DNA of 64,000 nt. Origin: JBMNOZ01 sp050943335 (GTDB taxonomy: Bacteria > Bacillota > Desulfitobacteriia > Desulfitobacteriales > Syntrophobotulaceae). Shown here in pieces: positions 7,779 to 15,986 of this stretch (position 1 is its first letter; each line of letters starts with the position of its first letter). Under the pieces are notes generated by a model. The model was not told where the DNA came from. It made no database searches and saw only the letters and a program-made list of their open reading frames with translations. A program made the position numbers and the translations under genes. Location: positions 1 to 64,000 of the forward strand of contig JBMNOZ010000011.1 in assembly GCA_050943335.1 (NCBI GenBank), read 5' to 3'.

Positions 7779-8427
7779 GGTAAGAAACAAAAATTTATTG
7801 TGGCTTTCTTTTTTAATTCTTTTTTTAGCTATTTTTAATGGATATTTATTCAACCATAAAAACAATTCTACTAGATCTGCAACTGCTGATCTCAATAACC
7901 GCAATTTATCCCTTTTATTAAATTCGGGATTAATAGACAATTGCGACGCTGAAATCAAATATCTGATCTGGACCGAGGATTCAGGGGAATTGCCGCAGTT
8001 GGAAAAAAAACTTAAAGACATGAACTTAGAATGGAAGAAACAAGTATTGACGGACTTTTCCCAAAATAGAGCTTATAAATATATAGCAGTAATGAATATC
8101 AATAGTAGTCAAGGGGAAAGAAAGGCCTTACAGAATTATTGGGCTTTAACTGACGCTTTAGCACAGCAGAAGGTTAAGGTCTATTTGGAAGAAAGGGTAA
8201 ATTCCCATCTGGATCCGGAACAATTTTTTAAGAAAAACACCCTGTTTGCACAGGAGAAAATTTATTTTCCTGGAGGGATCTCTTATTCCGGCTGGAAACC
8301 GGATTATTTAAACTTTAGGCCTGGAGGTTTTGAATTATTAACTGTCCAACTGATAGTTAAAAAGAATCCTCTTGAGGGCGGGGAGAAAGCTGTGTTGGCC
8401 CTGCCAGCTTTGCTGGAAGAATTTTAA
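7777..8427 (+). CDS. ywmB: YwmB-like exported protein of unknown function
   Basis: A 216-residue protein with an N-terminal hydrophobic signal or anchor (about 8-26) and an otherwise soluble, charged body. I recognise no catalytic motif. The assignment rests mainly on position: in Bacillus, ywmB sits directly upstream of murAA and spoIID, and the same order is seen here. Size and secretion signal fit (YwmB/DUF1779). The role of this family is not known; the outer-face location and murA linkage suggest envelope work. The start ATG 7777 has GAGG 8 bases upstream, inside a potential hairpin. Confidence 0.6.
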   Translation: MVRNKNLLWLSFLILFLAIFNGYLFNHKNNSTRSATADLNNRNLSLLLNSGLIDNCDAEIKYLIWTEDSGELPQLEKKLKDMNLEWKKQVLTDFSQNRAYKYIAVMNINSSQGERKALQNYWALTDALAQQKVKVYLEERVNSHLDPEQFFKKNTLFAQEKIYFPGGISYSGWKPDYLNFRPGGFELLTVQLIVKKNPLEGGEKAVLALPALLEEF

Positions 8428-8502
8428 AAAAACTTAGGCAGGAGAAAAGTCCGATTAAAACGAACTTATGTATAAAATATTGTCAGGAGATGACTGCAAA
8501 AA

Positions 8503-9753
8503 TTGAGCAAATTATTAGTGACAGGTGGCAGGGAATTAGAGGGAGTGGTTGAGGTTAGCGGGGCTAAAAACGCTATTCTTCCCATCCTAGCTGCCAGCCT
8601 TTTAACTGCGGATAAAGTGATTTTGGAGGAGGCGCCTAAACTACTCGATGTCCAAACCATGAGTCAGGTTTTGGAGTCTTTAGGAGGCCAGGTTCAAAGA
8701 ATCGGCAAGAAAATACAAGTTGTCAACCGCGAAATAACCAACTTTGAAACTTCATTCGACCTCATTTCTAAAATGAGAGCTTCGATTTTTATAATGGGTC
8801 CGATGTTAGCCAGGGTAGGAAGAGTAAGGATATCCCATCCCGGAGGCTGTGCTATTGGTTCCCGGCCAATCAATTTTCATCTTAAAGGTTTAGAATGCCT
8901 TGGAGCTCAGATTCGAATGGATCACGGGTTTTTAGACGTGAGCGCTCCTAAATTAAAAGGCGCAAAGATTTACCTCGATTTTCCGAGCGTTGGAGCCACG
9001 GAAAATATTATGATGGCTGCCACTTGCGCCGAAGGGACGACGCTTATAGAAAATGCGGCCCAAGAACCCGAGATTGTCGATCTTGCTAATTTCATAAACG
9101 AAATGGGAGGAAAGATCAAAGGCGCGGGTACCAATATTATTCATATTGAAGGGGTAAAGGAACTACATGGCACCACTCACTCAGTGATCCCGGATCGAAT
9201 TGAAGCGGGCACGTTTATTTTAATGGCTGCTGCCTGTGGCGGAGAAGTGTTAGTCCGGAATGTTATCCCCGCTCACCTTAAGCCCCTTTTAGCCAAATTA
9301 AATGAGGCTTCCGTAGTGTATAAAGAAGAGGATGACGGTATAAGAGTGATGGGGAAAGGTTGTTATAATGCTGTAGACGTTAAAACTCAAGTTCACCCCG
9401 GGTTTCCCACTGATCTTCAGGCTCCTATCTTGGCCATGCTTACCAGGGCTGAAGGTACGGCTGTAGTTACGGAAACAGTTTTCGAAAATAGGTTTATGCA
9501 TGTGGATGAACTAAAAAGGATGGGTGCCGATATTAAGATAGAGGGTCGCAGTGCCATTGTGCAAGGAAAAGAGGAATTGCATCCGGCCACTATGGTTGCC
9601 AGCGATTTACGAGCTGGGGCAGCTCTGATTTTGGCGGCTTTGACCGCTAATGGCGAGTCGGAAATCAGGGAAATTCATCACATTGAGAGAGGGTACGACA
9701 ATTTAGATATAAAACTTAGAGGCCTAGGGGCAGAAATATATAAAATTGATTAA
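8503..9753 (+). CDS. murA: UDP-N-acetylglucosamine 1-carboxyvinyltransferase
   Basis: MurA transfers enolpyruvate from PEP to UDP-GlcNAc, the committed step of peptidoglycan precursor synthesis in the cytoplasm. The 416-residue protein shows the EPSP-synthase-like repeated fold, the N-terminal GAKNAILPILAASLLT segment, and the active-site loop HPGGCAIGSRPIN whose Cys is the fosfomycin target. TTG start with AGGAGAT about 11 bases upstream. Bacillota often carry two murA genes; this is the copy linked to spoIID (murAA-type context). Confidence 0.95.
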   Translation: MSKLLVTGGRELEGVVEVSGAKNAILPILAASLLTADKVILEEAPKLLDVQTMSQVLESLGGQVQRIGKKIQVVNREITNFETSFDLISKMRASIFIMGPMLARVGRVRISHPGGCAIGSRPINFHLKGLECLGAQIRMDHGFLDVSAPKLKGAKIYLDFPSVGATENIMMAATCAEGTTLIENAAQEPEIVDLANFINEMGGKIKGAGTNIIHIEGVKELHGTTHSVIPDRIEAGTFILMAAACGGEVLVRNVIPAHLKPLLAKLNEASVVYKEEDDGIRVMGKGCYNAVDVKTQVHPGFPTDLQAPILAMLTRAEGTAVVTETVFENRFMHVDELKRMGADIKIEGRSAIVQGKEELHPATMVASDLRAGAALILAALTANGESEIREIHHIERGYDNLDIKLRGLGAEIYKID

Positions 9754-9761
9754 TACTTATA

Positions 9762-9790
9762 TCATATCCCAAAGCTTCCGGGCATAGATA
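9762..9790 (+). promoter_or_regulatory. candidate sigma-E promoter of spoIID
   Basis: TCATATC (9762-9768), a 14-bp spacer and CATAGATA (9783-9790) match the mother-cell sigma-E pattern (KMATATT-N14-CATACAHT) well, missing at the last -35 base and in the second half of the -10. spoIID is a sigma-E gene in Bacillus. Transcription would start near 9797, ahead of the GTG at 9826. Confidence 0.5.
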
Positions 9791-9825
9791 TATCTTAAAG
9801 CTTGTACCGCACGGGGGATTTGGGT

Positions 9826-10767
9826 GTGAATAGAAAGGAAAAAACATATCGGATTTTAACAACCCTGCTAGTTGTTTTCTTATTACTAGGCGTAATTCCT
9901 TATCTTTTAACATTCTTGGGTTCCGGATACCCCAAAAGTCCAAAGGTGAGAATGCTGGGAACCGATGGTCAGATCAGAACCTTAGATTTAGAAGAGTATC
10001 TCCTGGGTGTTGTAGCTGCTGAAATGCCGGCTGAATTTGAATTAGAGGCTTTAAAAGCGCAAAGTGTAGCTGCTAGGACTTATGTTTTAAAAAGGATCGA
10101 GGATGCTAGAGCTGAGAACAGCGCTTATGATGTGGATACTACGGAAAAAACACAGGCTTGGAACTCTAAATCACAACTGATCAAGAAATGGGGAGCAATG
10201 AACTACTTCAAGTATCAACGTAAGATTTCCCGTGCTGTAAAGGAAACGCGGGGGCAGGTGCTGACTTATAATAATGAGAAAATCAGTTCTGTTTACCATA
10301 GTAGCAGTGGACGGTATAAAACAGAAAGGGCAGGTGAAGTCTGGGTTAATGATCTCCCTTACCTCCAAAATGTAATATCAGGAGAATTAAGACCTCAAAG
10401 ATTCACTAAACGCCAGACTTTTGATAGCGCCACATTTTTTACTTTACTGGATTTTCCCAATATTCCCGAGCGATTTAACACTGGAGACATGGTTTTGTTG
10501 GAACGTACTGCCGCCGGTAGAGTAAAAAGTGTGGCTATAAAGGGTAAAGTATTTAAAGGGACCGACATAAGGAAAAAACTACAATTGCCTTCCACGGATT
10601 TTGAATGGCGCATTGAAGACAACAGAATTGAGTTTATCAGTTATGGCAAGGGACATGGGGTTGGAATGTCACAATATGGGGCTAATGATTTAGCACGAAC
10701 TGGTTATGATTATAGACAGATATTAGAACATTTTTATCCGGGAACAAAGCTTGAAAATGTGTTCTAA
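9826..10767 (+). CDS. spoIID: stage II sporulation protein D, peptidoglycan lytic transglycosylase
   Basis: SpoIID cleaves glycan strands during forespore engulfment together with SpoIIM and SpoIIP, from the mother-cell membrane. The 313-residue protein has an N-terminal membrane anchor (about 9-29). The SpoIID domain contains the catalytic Glu in AAEMPAEFELEALKAQ, followed by SVAARTY, and conserved SSGRYKTERAGEVW and GKGHGVGMSQYGA segments. GTG 9826 is preferred over an in-frame TTG at 9802 because GGGGGAT lies 8 bases before it. It lies between murA and spoIIID as in Bacillus. Confidence 0.93.
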   Translation: MNRKEKTYRILTTLLVVFLLLGVIPYLLTFLGSGYPKSPKVRMLGTDGQIRTLDLEEYLLGVVAAEMPAEFELEALKAQSVAARTYVLKRIEDARAENSAYDVDTTEKTQAWNSKSQLIKKWGAMNYFKYQRKISRAVKETRGQVLTYNNEKISSVYHSSSGRYKTERAGEVWVNDLPYLQNVISGELRPQRFTKRQTFDSATFFTLLDFPNIPERFNTGDMVLLERTAAGRVKSVAIKGKVFKGTDIRKKLQLPSTDFEWRIEDNRIEFISYGKGHGVGMSQYGANDLARTGYDYRQILEHFYPGTKLENVF

Positions 10768-10792
10768 ACAGTAAGGGCCAGTAATTACCAAT

Positions 10793-10822
10793 AAAAGACA
10801 TCCTTATCAGGATGTCTTTTTT
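10793..10822 (+). terminator. intrinsic terminator after spoIID
   Basis: AAAAGACATCCT (10793-10804) pairs with AGGATGTCTTTT (10809-10820) around a TATC loop, followed by more T residues. This is a strong terminator between spoIID and spoIIID. Confidence 0.9.
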
Positions 10823-10878
10823 AATTGAACCGGCATATAAATGAATTAACATTGCGGTTCAAAAAGGGGAGAGAAAAC

Positions 10879-11133
10879 GTGCAGGAACACATTAAGAGAA
10901 GGGCTATTGAGATTGGTAATTATATTATTGAATCGAGCTGTACGGTAAGACAAACCGCTGAAGTCTTCGGGGTCAGCAAGTCAACGGTGCATAAAGATGT
11001 CACAGAGAGATTACCCCAAATCAATAAACAACTTTCATCTCAAGTTAAACATATATTGGAGAGTAATAAAGCCGAAAGACATATTAGAGGCGGAGAGGCG
11101 ACAAGAAGAAAATATCAAAATAAACAAAAATAA
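10879..11133 (+). CDS. spoIIID: sporulation transcriptional regulator SpoIIID
   Basis: An 84-residue DNA-binding protein that tunes the mother-cell sigma-E regulon. It closely resembles Bacillus SpoIIID along its length, including the helix-turn-helix AEVFGVSKSTVHKDVTERLP and the C-terminal basic segment RHIRGGEATRRKYQ. GTG 10879 is the true start: it has GGGGAGAG upstream and aligns with the family N terminus, whereas an in-frame TTG 54 bases earlier would add a foreign extension. It sits between spoIID and mbl as in Bacillus. I found no clear sigma-E promoter in its short upstream region. Confidence 0.95.
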   Translation: MQEHIKRRAIEIGNYIIESSCTVRQTAEVFGVSKSTVHKDVTERLPQINKQLSSQVKHILESNKAERHIRGGEATRRKYQNKQK

Positions 11134-11171
11134 CGCGAAAAATGTAGTTTTATGCAATTATTAGAAATAAA

Positions 11172-11198
11172 AGAGGAATACCGAAATATATAACGAAT
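11172..11198 (+). promoter_or_regulatory. candidate sigma-H promoter upstream of mbl
   Basis: AGAGGAATA (11172-11180), an 11-bp spacer and AACGAAT (11192-11198) match the sigma-H consensus RNAGGAWWW-N11/12-RNNGAAT at every defined position. Transcription would start near 11205, just before a small hairpin (ATCTCC 11209-11214, GGAGAT 11220-11225), giving a leader of about 120 bases before mbl. Confidence 0.5.
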
Positions 11199-11327
11199 AG
11201 ACTAGAATATCTCCCTAGTGGAGATAGAATCTTTCTTTAGAGGTTTATTTTTCGATTTTATAAGGGATTGCGGGCTAAAAAAGGACAGGCCTTATAGAAT
11301 TTTTAGGGTGGGGAAGGAGCAGGACTG

Positions 11328-12314
11328 GTGTTTGGCACTCGTTTGGGTGTAGATCTCGGTACAGCTAGTATTTTGGTGTATCTTGAGGGGCAGGGGATAG
11401 TGTTAAAGGAACCTTCGGTAGTGGCTATTGAAAAGAGCTCCGGGAAAAGGATAGCTGTAGGTGAAGAAGCCAGATTGATGATCGGTAGGACACCTAGCAA
11501 TATAATAGCAACCAGGCCTATGCGGGACGGGGTAATTGCCGATTACCATACTACTGAAATCATGTTGAGGTATTTATTGCGGAGGATAGGGATTAAAAAC
11601 CGGCCCTTATTTAAGAACAAAGTTGTTGTCTGTATTCCCTCTGGAGTAACCGAAGTGGAGGAAAGGGCGGTAAAGCAAGCGGCTCACAACGCTGGTGCAG
11701 GGGTGGTAAAAGTAGTAGAGGAACCTTATGCAGCAGCGTTAGGAGCTGGATTAGATATCAGCGGACCAGAGGCGAATATGGTTGTTGACATTGGGGGCGG
11801 GACCACAGATATAGCGGTCTTAAGCTTGGGCGGTATTGTGAGCCAAAAAAATGTTCGGGTAGGCGGGGACAAGTTTGATGAAGCAATTATCAGATTTATC
11901 CGCCGCAAATACAATCTCTTGATTGGAGAACGTACTGCAGAAGAGATCAAGATCGAAATCGGTAGTGCTCTACCACAGGGCAGGGAAGATAAGACCGCTT
12001 ATGAAATCAAAGGAAGAGACTTATTGACTGGTTTGCCGAGAACTGTAAACATAAGTTCTGCAGATACATATCAAGCTATTAAAGAACCGTTGGAAATCAT
12101 TATTAGCAGTGTCAAGGATGTTTTGGAAAAAACTCCGCCTGAGTTAACTGCTGATATTATAGACAAGGGCATAGTAATGACTGGTGGGGGTTCGTTGCTC
12201 CATGCTTTGGGGGATTTGATTTCTCAGGAAACAGGCTTAGCCGTGTCTTTGGCTGAAGATCCGATCTCCTGCGTTGCTCTGGGCACAGGTAAATTGCTCA
12301 AACATAACTTTTAG
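11328..12314 (+). CDS. mbl: MreB/Mbl-family actin-like cell-shape protein
   Basis: A 328-residue bacterial actin that guides lateral wall synthesis as membrane-bound filaments. It has the actin-fold nucleotide motifs: phosphate 1 loop GVDLGTASILVY near the N terminus, phosphate 2 region MVVDIGGGTTDIAVLSLGG, and the adenosine motif VMTGGGSLLHALGDLI near the C terminus. Its place after spoIIID makes Mbl the best paralogue name; sequence alone would only support MreB family. GTG start behind GGAAGGAG. Confidence 0.9.
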   Translation: MFGTRLGVDLGTASILVYLEGQGIVLKEPSVVAIEKSSGKRIAVGEEARLMIGRTPSNIIATRPMRDGVIADYHTTEIMLRYLLRRIGIKNRPLFKNKVVVCIPSGVTEVEERAVKQAAHNAGAGVVKVVEEPYAAALGAGLDISGPEANMVVDIGGGTTDIAVLSLGGIVSQKNVRVGGDKFDEAIIRFIRRKYNLLIGERTAEEIKIEIGSALPQGREDKTAYEIKGRDLLTGLPRTVNISSADTYQAIKEPLEIIISSVKDVLEKTPPELTADIIDKGIVMTGGGSLLHALGDLISQETGLAVSLAEDPISCVALGTGKLLKHNF

Positions 12315-12371
12315 TTTATCTTAAATAGGGCTACACTGGAGGTAAAAACATTAAGAAAGAAAGGCAAAAAA

Positions 12372-13088
12372 ATGAACATCCTTGGAACTCGGATTGATTT
12401 TCTGAATCTTGAAGAAAGTATGAGTAAAATTCGCCAAACTATAGCGCGAAAGACTAAGCTTTGGATTGTATCTGCCAATCCGGAATTGATATATAGAGCT
12501 TATCGGAATAGAGAACTACGGGCGATGATCAATTCTGCCGATCTTATCTTACCGGATGGGGTAGGAGTATTGTGGGCGGCAAAGCAGTTAGGGCTGGCAG
12601 AGGCAGAGAGAGTCACGGGAATAGATTTAACTCTGAAAATCCTGGAGGAAGCCCATAAAAAGTCGTGGCGAGTTTTCTTTTTGGGGGCCAAACCAGGTGT
12701 GGCGGAGAAAGCTATCCAGAACCAAAGTAAAAAATACCCTGGAATAACTTTTGCTTGTCACCACGGGTACTATAAGCCGAAAGAAGAAGCGAAAGTTTTA
12801 GAACGAATTGAAAGTTTTTCTCCGGATATTTTACTGGTTGGGCTTGGGGCTCCAAAACAAGAACTTTTTAATGCCGCCTACCAAGGTCAGGCCAGAGTCA
12901 GAATAGGGGTGGGGGGAACAATTGATGTTTTAGCCGGCCAGGTTAAACGGGCGCCGCAATTTTTCCGAACCCATAGCTTAGAATGGCTATATAGATTGAT
13001 AACCCAGCCCTCCCGCCTTGGACGCCAGAAGGTTCTTCCCTTGTACGTTCTCGCGGTTTTAAAATATAAGTACGGCCAAAAGTCTTAA
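12372..13088 (+). CDS. tagA: WecG/TagA-family N-acetylhexosaminyltransferase
   Basis: A 238-residue GT26 enzyme of the WecG/TagA/CpsF family. In Bacillus, TagA adds N-acetylmannosamine to undecaprenyl-PP-GlcNAc as the second step of the wall teichoic acid linkage unit. Seen here: the proposed catalytic Asp region SADLILPDGVGVLWA, the VTGIDL segment, GLGAPKQE and GVGGTIDVLAG, and the C-terminal EWLYRLITQPSRLGRQ membrane-attachment tail. ATG start with AAGAAAGG upstream. No other teichoic acid genes are adjacent, so the final polymer is not known. Its stop codon overlaps that of the convergent glycosyltransferase gene. Confidence 0.9.
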   Translation: MNILGTRIDFLNLEESMSKIRQTIARKTKLWIVSANPELIYRAYRNRELRAMINSADLILPDGVGVLWAAKQLGLAEAERVTGIDLTLKILEEAHKKSWRVFFLGAKPGVAEKAIQNQSKKYPGITFACHHGYYKPKEEAKVLERIESFSPDILLVGLGAPKQELFNAAYQGQARVRIGVGGTIDVLAGQVKRAPQFFRTHSLEWLYRLITQPSRLGRQKVLPLYVLAVLKYKYGQKS

Positions 13089-14215
13089 AACGAACATTGT
13101 TCGCCGACTATTTCAGAATAGAAAGCACTGGTTTCCTGTATCATTTTATCAATTTTAAAAAGGCGGGACCTTTTAGAGGCTTTATCTGCAAGCCGGTTGC
13201 CTAAATCCTGATTTTTAAGAAGGGCGCTACAGGCCAAAGCTAAACTGAGGGAATCTGCCGGCCGGCAGAGCAGAGCTTCTTCATCGGCAGTAAAAAGTTC
13301 CGGTATCCCGCCGACCCTAGAGGCCACGATGGGAATTTCGGCTTGGGCTGCTTCTAAAAGAACTAGGCCCATACCTTCGTTTAAGGAGGGCAAGGAAAAA
13401 ACATCCATAGCCGGCAGAGCTCTCCAAGCATCGGGCAGAAAGCCGGTTAAGGTGTAAGAAAGATTATATTTTAAAAGTAAATCCTCCACTTGGTTTTTCA
13501 GAGGTCCGGAACCTATTAGTAGCAAGTGAAGGTTTGGGAATTCTATGGATAAATGTTTTGCAGCTTCGATCAAATAAATCTGGCCCTTGACGGGATGAAG
13601 CCTGCCGATTGTTCCCAGGACTTTTGCTTCGGGGTCAATACCCCATTTTTGCCTGAATTCTAGGCGCATAGTTTCCTTCTTCGAAAAATCCAATTCTTCA
13701 ATCCCGTTGTAGATGGTCCGAAGGGGTATAGGGCGTTGGTTGAGATTTTTTAAAACATGTTCCTTAATACTATTGGAGACCGTAATTAAACCTGAGGCTA
13801 GAGGTAAAGTACTTCGATCCACAATCTTGGCAATTCTTCCTTTCCAAGGGGAAAGATAATCAGTCTCCGGAAGACTATGGATGGTTGAGATGCTAGGCAG
13901 GCCTAATAACCGAGCTGTGATTCTACCTAAAAAATTTGCCCGTAGGCCATGGCAGTGTATTAATTTTATCCCTTTGTTTCGGCAATATCTAAGGAGGGAT
14001 TTTATCGGCCCGGGATCAAGGGGAAACCTCATAGGGAAAATTTCAGCTTCAATCTCTTCCGAGCGAATCTTCAACGCCAAGGGGGAGGGACTGACCAGAC
14101 AACCGAGGAAAGGGGTAATCCTCTGGCGATCAAAGTTTAATAATAAATTCTGGACATGGCGCTCTGCGCCACCCATTTCCCCACCACCGATTAAATGCAA
14201 AACAGGTAAGGACAT
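13085..14215 (-). CDS. GT4-family glycosyltransferase
   Basis: A 376-residue retaining glycosyltransferase with a GT-B fold. The N-terminal acceptor domain has the typical glycine-rich loop (GGGEMGGAERHVQNL). The C-terminal nucleotide-sugar domain contains GTIGRLHPVKGQ and the E-x7-E motif in EGMGLVLLEAAQAEIPIVAS, with GGIPEL after it. Such enzymes build surface polysaccharide or glycolipid; donor and acceptor cannot be read from sequence. It faces tagA with a 4-base overlap of the two 3' ends, and it diverges from the O-antigen-ligase-like gene, suggesting a small surface-glycan cluster. Confidence 0.85.
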   Translation of the reverse strand: MSLPVLHLIGGGEMGGAERHVQNLLLNFDRQRITPFLGCLVSPSPLALKIRSEEIEAEIFPMRFPLDPGPIKSLLRYCRNKGIKLIHCHGLRANFLGRITARLLGLPSISTIHSLPETDYLSPWKGRIAKIVDRSTLPLASGLITVSNSIKEHVLKNLNQRPIPLRTIYNGIEELDFSKKETMRLEFRQKWGIDPEAKVLGTIGRLHPVKGQIYLIEAAKHLSIEFPNLHLLLIGSGPLKNQVEDLLLKYNLSYTLTGFLPDAWRALPAMDVFSLPSLNEGMGLVLLEAAQAEIPIVASRVGGIPELFTADEEALLCRPADSLSLALACSALLKNQDLGNRLADKASKRSRLFKIDKMIQETSAFYSEIVGEQCSF

Positions 14216-14236
14216 TTTTAAGACCTCTTCTTAGAG

Positions 14237-14279
14237 CATATTTCTATTTAACGGATTATAAACATGATAGAGAAATATG
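14237..14279. repeat. inverted repeat in a divergent promoter region
   Basis: CATATTTCT (14237-14245) and AGAAATATG (14271-14279) form a 9-bp inverted repeat with a 25-bp gap, between the divergent glycosyltransferase and ligase-like genes. It could be an operator for both; only the repeat is seen. Confidence 0.3.
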
Positions 14280-14315
14280 AATTAACTTGCAAGTCTTCAG
14301 TGGGAGGAATAGGGT

Positions 14316-15551
14316 TTGATTTCTTGTCGAGAAGAGGATGTCCTAACTATTTTTATTACCCTTAGTGTGATCTGTCACGGGATGTTCTTTGCTCGAGAGT
14401 GGCTTTTGATCGGGATTCCCTTAGTCGCTTATTTCCTCCTCTTTAAGGGACGAAAAAAAAATAATTTAAGCCTCAAAGATATCAGAGGAAGTGTTAGGTC
14501 CTGGCTTGACCCTCCCCTGATTATTTTTATCCTGCTCATAATCCTTTCTCTCTTGGGTCTTTGTAAACCGGTGAGAAGTATTGAAGGCTGGTTAGAAGCT
14601 TTAAAATGGCTGATATTTTGTACTGTGTATTTTTGGGGGAGAAGTTTATCCTCCGAGTTGGAACTCAGAGAAAAAATAATCAATAGAATTCTACTTCTAG
14701 CTTTTGTTTGTACCATCCTTTCCTTACTTCCCGGTAGTGAATTTGTATGGCCAGGTCCTTCGTCCCCGGAACAAGGGAGGTTTTCCTTAACTTTTGGTTA
14801 TCCGAATGCCGCAGCAGCTTTTCTCGGTTGCCAGATTCTACTTCTCCAAGGGGAAAGGAGATTTAAATTTTTATATTTAAGTATTTTTGCAATGGCTCTA
14901 ATTGGGACGGGTTCCAGGGCCGCTCTGGTTTTATTTCTGGGATGTTACAGTGTGCTTTTTTTAAAAAAGCTGGTGCTCAACAGAAAAAATAAAAAGGCCC
15001 TCCTAAAAATTTGGAAGTTAAAACTTAAAAAGATCTGGAGGGTAAGAGGCTTTTTAACTGTCCTTCCAGCGGGGATTATTCTAACCCTTCTGACTTTTAA
15101 TTTTAATGTCGGTTTGGAGCATTTGAGAGACTGGACTGATATTGACCACAACGAAAGATTTTTATATTACCTTGACAGTTTTAAACTGGCTTGGCAGGCA
15201 AACTTTTTACCTCGCGCCGGCGGGTGGTTGGCTTTTCCATTTGTTCAAACCAGTCCTTACTGGACGCTTACTCCTCACTCTGCCTTAAGCAGTATTTTAC
15301 TAAACCAGGGGCTCTTGGGCTTGGTATTGGTGTTTACTTGGGCCGTAAAAGGTTTTTTGGTTTACTTAAGAGAGCTTAAACACGGGGAGGATCTGGCGGT
15401 GATTAGTGGTCAAACCGCTGTTCTTTTTCTCGGTTTGCATAGTCTGGTGGATGCAGACCTAAATTTCGGGGCTTTGGGAATTTTGTTTTGGCTATTAGCC
15501 GGGTTGTATAGCACCAGAACGCCATCTTTGAGAAATGCATATCATAAATAA
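14316..15551 (+). CDS. O-antigen ligase/polymerase-like membrane protein
   Basis: A 411-residue protein with about ten predicted membrane helices and one larger outer loop in the C-terminal half, the plan of the Wzy/WaaL (O-antigen ligase) superfamily. The segment FGYPNAAAAFLGCQ around residue 160 and the SRAAL motif near 197 resemble conserved parts of these proteins. TTG start with GGGAGG 8 bases upstream. It probably joins or polymerises a lipid-linked surface glycan and fits the neighbouring glycosyltransferases; substrate unknown. It lies ahead of a small membrane protein gene and comFA, perhaps as one transcript. Confidence 0.7.
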   Translation: MISCREEDVLTIFITLSVICHGMFFAREWLLIGIPLVAYFLLFKGRKKNNLSLKDIRGSVRSWLDPPLIIFILLIILSLLGLCKPVRSIEGWLEALKWLIFCTVYFWGRSLSSELELREKIINRILLLAFVCTILSLLPGSEFVWPGPSSPEQGRFSLTFGYPNAAAAFLGCQILLLQGERRFKFLYLSIFAMALIGTGSRAALVLFLGCYSVLFLKKLVLNRKNKKALLKIWKLKLKKIWRVRGFLTVLPAGIILTLLTFNFNVGLEHLRDWTDIDHNERFLYYLDSFKLAWQANFLPRAGGWLAFPFVQTSPYWTLTPHSALSSILLNQGLLGLVLVFTWAVKGFLVYLRELKHGEDLAVISGQTAVLFLGLHSLVDADLNFGALGILFWLLAGLYSTRTPSLRNAYHK

Positions 15552-15583
15552 TAAAACTTAAGCGGTAGTTGAAAAGGGCAAAG

Positions 15584-15985
15584 GTGGCGGGAGTTATGAG
15601 TATTGTAATTTACATACTATTAGGAGCCGGTTTCTTGTTTCTCTGGTATTTTGTAGGGGCTTATGAATGGAAAGTGCCGGAAACAGTGGCCGGGAAAATA
15701 GCTGGGCTAGGCCGAGAAAAAAGAATAAAAACGGTTCCCGAGGAATCAAAGGAAACCGCATGCTTATTTTTTGTTCGGACTTGGCCCACCCAAGATCTCC
15801 ATGGGGAGATTGAAAAGCAAAGACACCTTCTGAAGATTAAACGTAACCGAGGTCTAGAAATGAGGGTGCTCATTAAAGGTAATATATTGGTTGCGGAAAG
15901 AGAAAAAATGATAGTTAAGCTGCGACTGGAAAACCGTTTTCCAGGCTTAACGGTAAAATTCATTGAAACCGAGGGGAAGGAGTAA
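15584..15985 (+). CDS. small membrane-anchored protein of unknown function
   Basis: About 133 residues: one N-terminal hydrophobic helix (about 5-25) and a basic, soluble remainder. I do not recognise the family. The likely start is GTG 15584, with AAAAGGG five bases before it; TTG 15569 in the same frame lacks a ribosome binding site. The stop lies one base before the comFA ATG, and comFA's ribosome binding site is inside this gene, so the two are probably co-translated. A role in surface glycan work or competence is only positional guesswork. Confidence 0.6.
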   Translation: MAGVMSIVIYILLGAGFLFLWYFVGAYEWKVPETVAGKIAGLGREKRIKTVPEESKETACLFFVRTWPTQDLHGEIEKQRHLLKIKRNRGLEMRVLIKGNILVAEREKMIVKLRLENRFPGLTVKFIETEGKE

Positions 15986-15986
15986 A

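Noticed and set aside
10825..10878. TTG-initiated extension of spoIIID
   Set aside because: It begins directly after the spoIID terminator and adds 18 residues absent from SpoIIID; GTG 10879 has the ribosome binding site.
15963..15986. Upstream in-frame TTG for comFA
   Set aside because: The GGGGAAGGAG ribosome binding site lies between it and ATG 15987; the extra residues match nothing.
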